DNA from: Prevotella sp.
GTDB lineage: Bacteria > Bacteroidota > Bacteroidia > Bacteroidales > Muribaculaceae
Direction: 5' to 3'
Assembly: GCA_023666665.1 (NCBI GenBank)
Contig: JAMPBN010000001.1
Coordinates: 428,605 to 492,604 of the forward strand
DNA: 64,000 bases
The notes under the pieces were generated by a model. It ran no database searches. It was not told where the DNA came from and saw nothing but the letters and a program-made list of their open reading frames with translations. Shown one piece after another: positions 1-7,737 of the stretch. Each line of letters opens with the position of its first letter. The stretch's first letter is position 1. The position numbers and the translations under genes are program-made.

Positions 1-300
1 GGTTATTCTCTTACATTTCCAATGTTGAGTTTTACTTATATCCAAACTGATAATGTATACGGTGGCTCAACTGGTATACACATACGGTTGGCTGGAGATG
101 CACAACGCTTAATTGCTGATGACGTTTATGGGGAAGTATTGGTATATGGGTATAATGCTTGGTATGATAATAACTACAAATTCACCGTAGATATCATTTA
201 CCAAATAAATTCAGTTACGGGTGGGGTTACTGCGAATTTCTTGATGTACGTAACCCAATTCAAATCGTTTACTCAATGGAAATATCCAGTATTTGTGTAA
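1..300 (+). CDS. 3' end of an unidentified gene, cut by the window edge
   Basis: The frame is open from the first base to a TAA at 298-300, so the gene continues upstream; the in-frame ATG at 22 is probably internal. The visible ~99 residues are rich in Tyr, Thr, Val and Gly with alternating hydrophobics, which suggests a beta-rich domain such as the tip of a phage tail or cell-surface protein. There is no recognisable catalytic motif. It is followed after 57 bp by a strong hairpin, so it is probably the last gene of its transcript. Its composition is more AT-rich than the housekeeping genes to the right, which fits a mobile element. The function is not recognised. Confidence 0.6.
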   Translation, partial: GYSLTFPMLSFTYIQTDNVYGGSTGIHIRLAGDAQRLIADDVYGEVLVYGYNAWYDNNYKFTVDIIYQINSVTGGVTANFLMYVTQFKSFTQWKYPVFV

Positions 301-357
301 TTTGTGTATATGCTACTCCGTAGCAATGTAATGTGTTGCTTCAACAACGGCACAACC

Positions 358-391
358 AAAGCCCAATCCGTTGCGAAACAGATTGGGCTTT
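358..391 (+). terminator. hairpin terminator after the first gene
   Basis: A perfect 11-bp inverted repeat (358-368 with 381-391, arm AAAGCCCAATC) with a 12-base loop lies 57 bp after the stop codon at 300. No long T-tract follows, as is common in Bacteroidales. Confidence 0.65.
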
Positions 392-426
392 ATACATATT
401 TCATAAATCAATCTCACAAGTATAAT

Positions 427-528
427 ATGGAATTTCTTACACTCTCCGAGTTCCTTGATGCGAACTCATTAGTGCACAAGTTGCAGGCTCAAATTAAGGG
501 CGCGATTGATGCGTCGGACAATTCGTAG
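427..528 (+). CDS. possible 33-residue peptide
   Basis: ATG at 427 opens 33 codons ending at TAG 528. The frame stays open further upstream but then runs through the terminator hairpin, so 427 is the only sensible start. The peptide begins MEFLTLSEFLD and is an amphipathic, acidic-to-neutral helix predictor by eye. It lies between two strong hairpins and is followed by the 592-624 terminator. It may be a real small gene of the mobile element or chance. No family is recognised. Confidence 0.3.
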   Translation: MEFLTLSEFLDANSLVHKLQAQIKGAIDASDNS

Positions 529-591
529 GACAAAGTTAAAACCGAGAACGATACAGAACCAACATAGCACACAACAAGTGTGAACAAAAGC

Positions 592-624
592 AAAAGAGGG
601 TAGCTCAAAAAGCTACCCTCTTTT
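592..624 (+). terminator. strong hairpin terminator
   Basis: A perfect 14-bp inverted repeat (592-605 with 611-624, arm AAAAGAGGGTAGCT) around a 5-base loop, ending in TTTT. It is flanked by A and T runs and would act in both directions. Confidence 0.75.
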
Positions 625-721
625 GGGTTGTAATTGCTCCATTTTGGCTTTCGGTGCAAAATTGGCAGATACATATCAGGATGCCGATGTTGGCAGCAAT
701 CCATTAAACACGTTCAAAATT

Positions 722-850
722 ATGGATTACAACATTTTATCCTATGTATTTGCCCTTATGGACAAGTGCGTAACACTGATAGAGTTTATCTGTCTTTGCA
801 TCAAATTCGCCAAGTGGTGCAAGAAAAAGCGAGGCCAAAGAGCCAAATGA
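722..850 (+). CDS. possible 42-residue cationic membrane peptide
   Basis: From ATG 722 to TGA 850 the frame encodes a hydrophobic stretch with several cysteines (around FALMDKCVTLIEFICLCIKF), then a strongly basic tail (KWCKKKRGQRAK). This resembles small membrane toxins or phage-borne peptides in general form only. The frame is open back to 623, just inside the 592-624 terminator, but that upstream part gives no better start. No promoter is evident. It lies in the AT-rich left edge. Coding status is uncertain and the function is unknown. Confidence 0.3.
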   Translation: MDYNILSYVFALMDKCVTLIEFICLCIKFAKWCKKKRGQRAK

Positions 851-1008
851 TGTTAATGAAGCATTAGATTGGTTCGCTTTACTTTCAACCGTTCGCGTGG
901 AGTAGCCGCTCCATGTGGACGGTTGTTTACAACCTTTAGATAATTATACATGTGGGGATAAACTGGTCATCATACATAACCGTTGGTGCAAGAAAGTATA
1001 TAGACGCG
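851..1008. other. non-coding stretch before the CoA-transferase promoter
   Basis: About 160 bp with no credible gene. It has a short hairpin near 898-915 (TGGAG...CTCCA). No tRNA or clear attachment repeat is seen, so it does not itself show the boundary of the element suspected to the left. Confidence 0.35.
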
Positions 1009-1040
1009 TTTGTGAAATATGTGCTTTTTTTGTATCTTTG
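1009..1040 (+). promoter_or_regulatory. Bacteroidales-type promoter of the CoA transferase
   Basis: TTTG at 1009-1012 and TATCTTTG at 1033-1040 are separated by 20 bp, matching the Bacteroidetes -33/-7 consensus. The predicted leader to ATG 1097 is about 50 nt. Confidence 0.75.
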
Positions 1041-1096
1041 CGCTCATTATCACATAATCATAAAATTTTTTCACGGCATTTAGTTCCGCACACGAT

Positions 1097-2578
1097 ATGT
1101 CATTTCCCATCATCTCGGCCGAAGAGGCCGCAAGCCACATTCACAACGGCGCCACCATCGGCCTGAGCGGCTTCACCGCCTCCGGCGCTCCGAAAGACAC
1201 TTTTGACGCAGTTGCAAAAATTGCAGAAGCCGAACACGCTGCCGGCCGGCCCTACAAGGTGAGCCTCTTCACCGGCGCGTCGACCAACCGCCACGTTGAC
1301 GGCGCGCTGTCGCTGGCCAACGCCATTGACCGCCGTTCGCCCTATCAGAACACCCCCGACTTGCGCAAGCGCATCAACTCCCACGATGCCCACTACTTTG
1401 ACCTCCACCTGAGCGAAATGGCCCAGAAACTGCGCTATGGTTTCTATGGCCCGATGGATTTTGCTGTCATAGAGGCTGTTGACGTGCGCGACGATGGCCG
1501 CTTGGTGCTCGGTACCGGAGCGGGAATCTCCACCACCATTGCCCAGATGGCCAACAAAATCATCATTGAGCTTAACTCTGCAATCTCCAAGAAGCTCGAG
1601 GGGCTCCACGACCTCTATCTGCCCCTTGACCCGCCCCGCCGCCGCGAAATTCCCATCTATAACGTCAACGACCGCATCGGCTCTCCATATCTCTATGTTG
1701 ACCCAAAAAAGGTGATAGGCATAGTGCCCACCCACGTCACCGACGGCGTGAAACCTTTCTCGGCGCTCGATGAGACCTCGGAGAAAATTGGTGCCAACGT
1801 CTGCGAGTTCCTTATCCACGAACTCAAGGCCGGACACCTGCCCAAGGAGTTCCTGCCGTTGCAGAGCGGCGTGGGCAACGTGGCCAACGCCGTGCTTTAC
1901 GGCCTTGCGGATGCCCACGAAATCCCCCCATTCACCATGTATACCGAAGTGGCTCAGGATGCCGTGCTCGACCTCATGGAGCGCGACCGCTGCAAATTCG
2001 TGAGCACCTGCTCGCTGACAATGAGCGACGAAGCCCAAGCCCGCCTCTTTGCCCATGATGCCGACTTCTGCCGCCGCATCTGCATCCGCCCCTCCGAGCT
2101 CAGCAACAACCCCGAAATCATTCGCCGTCTCGGCGTTATTGCCATGAACACCGCCCTGGAAGCCGATATTTTCGGCGCCATCAACTCCACCCACGTGCTC
2201 GGCACCAAGATGATGAACGGCATCGGCGGCTCGGGCGACTTTACCCGCAACAGCTACCTGAGCATCTTCTCCTGCCCGTCAATCACCAAGGGCGGCGCAA
2301 TCTCCAACATCGTGCCCATGGTGGCTCACCAAGACCACTCCGAGCACTCCGTCGACGTGATTATCACCGACCGGGGCGTTGCCGACCTGCGCGGCAAAGA
2401 CCCCGTGCAGCGCGCCGAACTGATTATTGAAAACTGCGCTCACCCCGACTATAAGCCCCTGCTCCGCGAGTACCTGAAGATTGGCCACGGCGGCCAAACC
2501 CCACACGTGCTCAACGAGTCGTTTGCTTTCCACACGGCCTTTGCCGAAACCGGCGACATGCGCAACGCCAAAATCTAA
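1097..2578 (+). CDS. acetyl/propionyl-CoA:succinate CoA transferase (acetyl-CoA hydrolase family)
   Basis: The 493-residue product matches the Cat1/ScpC class I CoA-transferase family in length and motifs. These include GASTNRHVDGAL, FYGPMDFAVIEA, the glycine-rich GVGNVANAVL segment, MYTEVAQD (the family's catalytic glutamate is the E here), NSTHVLG and GIGGSGDF near the C-terminus. In Bacteroidales this enzyme moves CoA between propionyl- or acetyl-CoA and succinate in the propionate pathway. It is cytosolic. The start ATG 1097 lies 56 bp after a consensus promoter and gives the expected N-terminus. The next gene begins directly after its stop codon, so the two form an operon. Confidence 0.88.
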   Translation: MSFPIISAEEAASHIHNGATIGLSGFTASGAPKDTFDAVAKIAEAEHAAGRPYKVSLFTGASTNRHVDGALSLANAIDRRSPYQNTPDLRKRINSHDAHYFDLHLSEMAQKLRYGFYGPMDFAVIEAVDVRDDGRLVLGTGAGISTTIAQMANKIIIELNSAISKKLEGLHDLYLPLDPPRRREIPIYNVNDRIGSPYLYVDPKKVIGIVPTHVTDGVKPFSALDETSEKIGANVCEFLIHELKAGHLPKEFLPLQSGVGNVANAVLYGLADAHEIPPFTMYTEVAQDAVLDLMERDRCKFVSTCSLTMSDEAQARLFAHDADFCRRICIRPSELSNNPEIIRRLGVIAMNTALEADIFGAINSTHVLGTKMMNGIGGSGDFTRNSYLSIFSCPSITKGGAISNIVPMVAHQDHSEHSVDVIITDRGVADLRGKDPVQRAELIIENCAHPDYKPLLREYLKIGHGGQTPHVLNESFAFHTAFAETGDMRNAKI

Positions 2579-5527
2579 GTGAATCCCAACCGGCTCTATC
2601 TGCGCGACACCGCTTTCGACGAGCTGATGCAGCGACGCATCCACTCGGTGCTGCTCATCGCCTCGCCCTATGATGCATTTATCATGGAGGAAGACGGCCG
2701 CGTGGAGGAACAGCTCTTTTTTGAATACAACGCCCTGAACCTCAGCTCGCCGCCACGCGTTACCCGCGTGAGTTCCACGGCTGAGGCTCTCTCTTTGTTT
2801 CCGGCCAAGCAGTTTGACCTCATCATTGCCATTCCCGGGCCGGACATCCCCGCGACGTTTGCCGGGCTGCGCGACATTCGCCGCCTTGCGCCCGCAACGC
2901 CTCTGGTGGTGCTCACCCCCTTCTCCAAAGAGGTGAGCCGCCGTCTTGCTGCCGAAGACCTCTCGGCGGTTGACTACGTGTTTTCCTGGCTCGGCAATAT
3001 GGACCTCATTCTTGCCATAATCAAGCTGCTTGAAGACAAGATGAATGCCGACTACGACGTTAATACCGTTGGCATTCAAACCATTATGCTCGTCGAGGAC
3101 TCCGTGAGGTTCTATTCGTCAATTCTGCCGCATCTCTATAAGTTTCTGCTGCAGCAGAGCCAGCGCTTCTCGACCGAGGCGCTCAACGAACACGAGCAGA
3201 TGCTGCGCATGCGCGGCCGCCCCAAGGTGATTCTTGCCCGCACGTATGAGGAGGCCACCGACCTCTATGCCAAATACGGCTCCAATATGCTTGGCATCAT
3301 TACCGACGTGAGCTTCAGCCGCGGCGGCCAAAAAGACACCGCCGCCGGACTGCGCCTGGCCGAGCACATCCGCCGCCACGACCCTTACGTGCCCATCATC
3401 GTGGAGAGCAGCGAGGTCAGCAACTCGCGGTTGGTGGAGCCATTCAACGGCATATTTCTCGACAAAAATTCCAAGAAGCTCCCCCTTGACCTCGGCGAGG
3501 CCATAACGGCAAACTTCGGATTTGGCGACTTCGTGATGCGCGACCCCGACACCCTGGCGGAAATTATGCGCATAACCTCCCTCAAAGACTTGCAATACAA
3601 GCTGATGGAGATTCCCGACAAGACCCTCTACTACCACGCCCGACGCAACGACATTTCGCGCTGGCTCTATGCCCGCGCCCTCTTTGCCATTGCCGAGGTC
3701 ATCAAGCAATATCGCACGCGCTCAATCGACGAGGTGCCTCAGGCGCGCCTTCGCTACCTCGATGCCATTGTGAGCTACCGCCGCATGAAAAACCGCGGCG
3801 TGGTGGCAGTGTTCCGCAAGGACCGCTTTGACCGCTATTCCAACTTTGCGCGCATCGGGCGCGGCTCCATGGGCGGCAAGGGGCGCGGCCTGGCATTCAT
3901 TGACTCCATAATCAAAAAATACCCGCAGACCGACGGACTCGACGGCACCAAGGTGCAGATTACCATTCCGCGCACCGTGGTACTCTGCACCGACGTGTTC
4001 GACGAATTTATGGCCTCCAACGGCCTCTACCCCCTGGCGCTCAGCCAGGCTCCCGACGCGGAGATTCACGCCGCCTTTGTCGCGGCACATCTGCCCGAAA
4101 GCGTGTGCGAGGATTTGCGCGCCCTCCTTGAAGTTATCGATAAGCCCATGGCCATACGCTCCTCATCGCTTCTCGAGGACTCTCATTATCAGCCCTTTGC
4201 CGGAGTGTATGCCACGTATATGATTCAAAACCGCCCCGACCGCCGCGAGGAAACGTTCCGAATGCTCTGCGATGCCATCAAGAGCGTCTACGCTTCGGTG
4301 TTTTACGCTGACTCCAAGGCGTATATGACGGCTACCTCCAACGTCATTGACCAGGAAAAAATGGCCGTGATTATTCAGGAGGTGGTAGGCATTCGCCACG
4401 CCGACTTCTACTTTCCGAGCTTCTCGGGCGTGGGGCGTTCGCTCAACTATTACCCGATTGGCGACGAACGCGCCGAAGATGGCGTGGCGCAGGTGGCCAT
4501 AGGCCTGGGCAAAACCATCGTTGAGGGGGGCACGGCGCTGCGCTTCTCGCCCAAACATCCCGCAAAGGTGCTGCAAACCAGCACCCTCGACCTTGCGCTG
4601 CGCGACACCCAAACTCGCCTCCTGGCCCTGGATATGACCGACAACGCCCCCTCGCTCTTCACCGCCGATGATGGCTTCAACCTCCGCTCAATCCGCATTC
4701 AGTCGCTGGCCGGAACCGAAGCGCTGCGCTTTATGGTAAGCACTTACGACGTTGACGACCGGCTGATTCGCAACACCGACTCCGGCCCCGGGCGCAAGGT
4801 GGTGACTTTTGCCAATATGTTGCAACACGGGGCGTTTCCCCTGGCTCAATCCGTGGATTTTATGCTCGAAACCGGCCAGCGCGAAATGGCCCGACCCGTG
4901 GAGATAGAATTTGCCGCGGTGGTCAACGGCCCCAACGCCGGCACCATCTACTGGCTGCAAATCCGCCCCATAGTCGACAAAAAAGAGGTTGGCGACGAAC
5001 GCATCCTCTCCCTCCCCGACGACCAAGTGTTCCTCAAAAGCCATATGGCCCTGGGCAACGGCAACATCGAGGGCGTGCGCACCGTGGTCTACGTACGCCC
5101 CGAGGCGTTCAATTCCGCCAACAATCCAGCCCTTGCCCTTGAAATCGAGAGCCTTAACCGCAGGCTGATGGACAGCGGCGAGCCCTACATCCTGATCGGC
5201 CCCGGCCGCTGGGGTTCCTCCGACCCCGCCCTCGGCATCCCCGTGAAGTGGCCCCACATCTGCGGCTCGCGCCTCATCGTGGAATGTGCGCTTCCCGGCT
5301 ATCGAATAGAGCCGAGCCAGGGCACCCACTTCTTCCAAAACCTCACCTCCGTGGGCTGCGGCTACTTCACCGTCGATGGCTCCGATGCCGCCCTCTGCGA
5401 CTTTGACTACCTCAACGCCCTCGAAGCCTTCTACGAAACCCCCGCCCTTCGCGCCGTGCGCTTCTCCGCCCCCCTCCCCATTGCCCTCAACGGCCGCACC
5501 TCCCTCGGCAAAGTCGCCAAACCCTGA
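2579..5527 (+). CDS. PEP/pyruvate-binding ATP-grasp protein with receiver-like N-terminus
   Basis: The 982-residue protein has two receiver-like alpha/beta segments (roughly residues 20-150 and 165-305; VDYVFSWLGN, LIITDVSF-type strands). A pyruvate-phosphate-dikinase N-terminal ATP-grasp domain follows (about 420-790: GSMGGKGRGLAFID, MAIRSSSLLEDSHYQPFAGVY, and EIEFAAVV...IYWLQIRPIV). The C-terminal part (YILIGPGRWGSSDP, then GTHFFQNL) is not the usual one. I see neither the swivelling phosphohistidine domain nor the PEP-binding TIM barrel of true PEP synthase. The start is a GTG immediately after the TAA of the CoA transferase, so translation is probably coupled. Such proteins are usually annotated phosphoenolpyruvate synthase, but the substrate is unknown. 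Confidence 0.75.
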   Translation: MNPNRLYLRDTAFDELMQRRIHSVLLIASPYDAFIMEEDGRVEEQLFFEYNALNLSSPPRVTRVSSTAEALSLFPAKQFDLIIAIPGPDIPATFAGLRDIRRLAPATPLVVLTPFSKEVSRRLAAEDLSAVDYVFSWLGNMDLILAIIKLLEDKMNADYDVNTVGIQTIMLVEDSVRFYSSILPHLYKFLLQQSQRFSTEALNEHEQMLRMRGRPKVILARTYEEATDLYAKYGSNMLGIITDVSFSRGGQKDTAAGLRLAEHIRRHDPYVPIIVESSEVSNSRLVEPFNGIFLDKNSKKLPLDLGEAITANFGFGDFVMRDPDTLAEIMRITSLKDLQYKLMEIPDKTLYYHARRNDISRWLYARALFAIAEVIKQYRTRSIDEVPQARLRYLDAIVSYRRMKNRGVVAVFRKDRFDRYSNFARIGRGSMGGKGRGLAFIDSIIKKYPQTDGLDGTKVQITIPRTVVLCTDVFDEFMASNGLYPLALSQAPDAEIHAAFVAAHLPESVCEDLRALLEVIDKPMAIRSSSLLEDSHYQPFAGVYATYMIQNRPDRREETFRMLCDAIKSVYASVFYADSKAYMTATSNVIDQEKMAVIIQEVVGIRHADFYFPSFSGVGRSLNYYPIGDERAEDGVAQVAIGLGKTIVEGGTALRFSPKHPAKVLQTSTLDLALRDTQTRLLALDMTDNAPSLFTADDGFNLRSIRIQSLAGTEALRFMVSTYDVDDRLIRNTDSGPGRKVVTFANMLQHGAFPLAQSVDFMLETGQREMARPVEIEFAAVVNGPNAGTIYWLQIRPIVDKKEVGDERILSLPDDQVFLKSHMALGNGNIEGVRTVVYVRPEAFNSANNPALALEIESLNRRLMDSGEPYILIGPGRWGSSDPALGIPVKWPHICGSRLIVECALPGYRIEPSQGTHFFQNLTSVGCGYFTVDGSDAALCDFDYLNALEAFYETPALRAVRFSAPLPIALNGRTSLGKVAKP

Positions 5528-5537
5528 AAAACAAGAG

Positions 5538-5618
5538 CCGGCCGTCTTTAGACGGTCGGAGGAAGGCACTCCGAGGCCGCGCGGCGGTCTGAAGACCACC
5601 GCCTCCTGTTCCTGCCGT
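5538..5618. repeat. palindromic GC-rich intergenic repeat, two hairpins
   Basis: The first hairpin is 5538-5559 (arms CCGGCCGTCT and AGACGGTCGG). The second is 5581-5602 (GCGGCGGTCT, GA, AGACCACCGC). A tail of CCTCCTGTTCCTGCCG type follows. The first unit matches the complement of 48971-48996 at 23 of 26 positions (over 5532-5557). The tail matches the complement of 47655-47673 at 18 of 19. It is therefore a dispersed family. It could also terminate the upstream operon. Confidence 0.7.
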
Positions 5619-5694
5619 GCAGTGGTGCGTCACACGCTTTTCGTGCGTAAATTGTGAATAAACTCACCTTTTTCGTACGTAAAAGTGGAAGCAA

Positions 5695-5727
5695 TTTGTT
5701 TTTTTCGTCCATTTTTGTGTAATTTTG
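5695..5727 (+). promoter_or_regulatory. promoter left in front of a gene remnant
   Basis: TTTG at 5695-5698 and TAATTTTG at 5720-5727 with a 21-bp spacer. No intact gene follows; only the tail of a DUF4143 gene starts ~23 bp further on. Confidence 0.5.
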
Positions 5728-5749
5728 CGGTTGACAACATATTTTTTTT

Positions 5750-5941
5750 GACTTTCTGATTGAGCAGTCCGGAACAGTCATTCCAATTGAGGTCAAGGCC
5801 GAAGAGAATCTGAAAGCAAAGAGCCTACGTCAGTTTGTTGAGGAAAACAAACCCGAGACTGCTTATCGCGTTTCAATGTCGCCTTATCGTAAAGAGGATT
5901 GGCTCACCAACATCCCTCTTTATTGCATGGAAAGTATATAA
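5750..5941 (+). pseudogene. remnant of a DUF4143 AAA-type ATPase (C-terminal end only)
   Basis: The frame from 5750 reads DFLIEQSGTVIPIEVKAEE, then NLKAKSLRQF, and ends SMSPYRKEDW...LYCMESI at TAA 5941. This is the typical C-terminal segment of DUF4143 proteins (nuclease-like EVD..IPIEVKA motif followed by NLKAKSL). There is no start codon, no AAA domain, and only ~63 codons remain of roughly 400. A good promoter lies directly upstream, so an internal deletion that fused promoter and tail is the likely history. The family is known for mobile, often toxin-antitoxin-like ATPases. Confidence 0.8.
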
Positions 5942-5943
5942 AA

Positions 5944-5975
5944 GAAAGCGGCGGACCTCAATGTCCGCCGCTTTC
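5944..5975. terminator. bidirectional terminator between the remnant and pckA
   Basis: A perfect 13-bp inverted repeat (5944-5956 with 5963-5975, arm GAAAGCGGCGGAC) with a 6-base loop. It lies 24 bp beyond the pckA stop on the minus strand and directly after the pseudogene on the plus strand. Confidence 0.75.
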
Positions 5976-5999
5976 GGTTTGTTTGCGGTTTGAGTTCCC

Positions 6000-7601
6000 T
6001 TAGAGGGCGGGGCCGGCTACTACGAGAGCCTTGCCTGCGGGGTTGTTTTCAAATTTCTTGAAGTTGTTGATGAACTTCTCGGCGAGCATGGTGGCTTTCT
6101 TCTTCCAATCCTCGGGGTTTGCGTAGGTGTCGCGGGGGTCGAGAATTTTGGGGTCAACGCCGGGGAGTTCGGTGGGTACGGTGAAGCCGAACACGGGAAT
6201 CTGCTTGGTGGGAGCGGTCAGGATGCTGCCGTCGAGAATGGCGTCGATGATGCCGCGGGTGTCGCGGATGGAGATGCGCTTGCCGGTGCCGTTCCAGCCG
6301 GTGTTTACGAGGTAGGCCTTTGCGCCGCTCTTTTCCATCTTCTTAACGAGTTCTTCAGCGTATTTGGTGGGGTGGAGGCTGAGGAATGCTGCGCCGAAGC
6401 ATGCGCTGAAGGTGGGGGTGGGCTCGGTGATGCCGCGCTCGGTGCCGGCGAGTTTCGAGGTGTAGCCGCTCAGGAAGTAGTATTTGGTCTGCTCGGGGGT
6501 CAGGATGCTGACGGGGGGCAGCACGCCGTAGGCGTCGGCGCTGAGGAAGATTACGTTCTTGGCAGCAGGACCTGCGGAGGGCTTGCAGATATTCTTGATG
6601 TGGAAAATCGGGTAGCTTACGCGGGTGTTTTCGGTAACGCTCTTGTCGGCGAAGTCAATGTGGCCTTCGGCATCGACGGTAACGTTTTCGAGCAGTGCGT
6701 CGCGGGTAATGGCGTTGTAGATGTCGGGTTCGCTCTCTTTGTCGAGGTTGATAACCTTGGCGTAGCAGCCGCCCTCAAAGTTAAACACGCCGTTGTCGTC
6801 CCAGCCGTGTTCGTCGTCGCCGATGAGCAGACGCTTGGGGTCGGTTGAGAGGGTGGTTTTGCCGGTGCCGCTGAGGCCGAAGAAGATTGCGGTGTTTTCG
6901 CGGTTCATGTCGGTGTTGGCCGAGCAGTGCATCGAAGCCATGCCCTTGAGGGGGAGGTAGTAGTTCATGATTGAGAACATGCCTTTCTTCATTTCGCCGC
7001 CGTACCAGGTGTTGATGATAATCTGCATGCGCTCGGTGAGGTTGAAAGCTACGCAGGTTTCGGAGTTGATGCCGAGTTCCTTCCAGTTTTCAACTTTTGC
7101 CTTTGAGGCGTTGAGCACTACGAAGTCGGGGGTGAAGTCCTTGAGTTCTTCGTCGGTGGGGCGGATGAACATGTTCTTGACAAAGTGAGCCTGCCAAGCT
7201 ACTTCAACGATGAAGCGAACGGCCAGACGAGTGTCTTTGTTGGTGCCGCAGAATGCGTCGACAACGTAGAGGGGCTTGTTGCTAAGCTCCTTGTCGGCAA
7301 TTTCCTTCAGAGCGTCCCAGGTAGCGGGGGTGATGGGCTTGTTGTCGTTTTTGTATTCGTCGGTTGTCCACCAGATGGTGTCGCGGCTGATGTCGTCCAT
7401 TACAAAGAATTTATCTTTGGGCGAGCGGCCGGTGTAGATACCGGTCATCACGTTGACGGCGCCGAGTTCGGTGAGCTGACCTTTTTCGTAGCCGCTGAGT
7501 TCGGGGTTGAGTTCGTCTTTGAAGAGCTCGTCGTAAGAGGGATTGTAGATAATCTCCGGGGTTCCGGTGATACCATACTGAGTCAAATCAATCTTGCTCA
7601 T
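6000..7601 (-). CDS. pckA: ATP-dependent phosphoenolpyruvate carboxykinase
   Basis: The 533-residue protein converts oxaloacetate and ATP to PEP and CO2; in Bacteroidales it also works in the reverse, CO2-fixing direction towards succinate. It shows the kinase-1a P-loop [11 protein letters not shown], the metal-binding GDDEHGW segment, and the conserved TGRSPKDKF and [16 protein letters not shown] motifs. The length is standard for the ATP type. It is a single-gene unit with its own promoter on the minus strand and a strong hairpin after the stop. The neighbouring ftsZ ends 137 bp upstream and is not co-transcribed by design, because the pckA promoter lies between them. Confidence 0.97.
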   Translation of the reverse strand: MSKIDLTQYGITGTPEIIYNPSYDELFKDELNPELSGYEKGQLTELGAVNVMTGIYTGRSPKDKFFVMDDISRDTIWWTTDEYKNDNKPITPATWDALKEIADKELSNKPLYVVDAFCGTNKDTRLAVRFIVEVAWQAHFVKNMFIRPTDEELKDFTPDFVVLNASKAKVENWKELGINSETCVAFNLTERMQIIINTWYGGEMKKGMFSIMNYYLPLKGMASMHCSANTDMNRENTAIFFGLSGTGKTTLSTDPKRLLIGDDEHGWDDNGVFNFEGGCYAKVINLDKESEPDIYNAITRDALLENVTVDAEGHIDFADKSVTENTRVSYPIFHIKNICKPSAGPAAKNVIFLSADAYGVLPPVSILTPEQTKYYFLSGYTSKLAGTERGITEPTPTFSACFGAAFLSLHPTKYAEELVKKMEKSGAKAYLVNTGWNGTGKRISIRDTRGIIDAILDGSILTAPTKQIPVFGFTVPTELPGVDPKILDPRDTYANPEDWKKKATMLAEKFINNFKKFENNPAGKALVVAGPAL

Positions 7602-7665
7602 AATCTGTTAGTTAACTTGAATTATTTTGTAGGTTTAGTTTAAATTTCGCCTTGTTTATCAAGTG

Positions 7666-7696
7666 CAAAGATAAGCAAAAAAATTTAAGTCGCAAA
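7666..7696 (-). promoter_or_regulatory. promoter of pckA
   Basis: On the minus strand TTTG (7693-7696) and TATCTTTG (7666-7673) are separated by 19 bp. The leader to the pckA ATG is about 60 nt. Confidence 0.75.
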
Positions 7697-7737
7697 CTAA
7701 TTAAAGAAAAATTTCTTTAAAAAGAGTTTAGAGAGTC

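Noticed and set aside
634..867. 77-codon ORF overlapping the 42-residue peptide
   Set aside because: Different frame, no sensible composition or promoter, and weaker than the ATG 722 frame.
1100..2194. 364-codon minus-strand frame
   Set aside because: Antisense shadow of the CoA transferase gene; low-complexity Gly/Val/His composition and no promoter.
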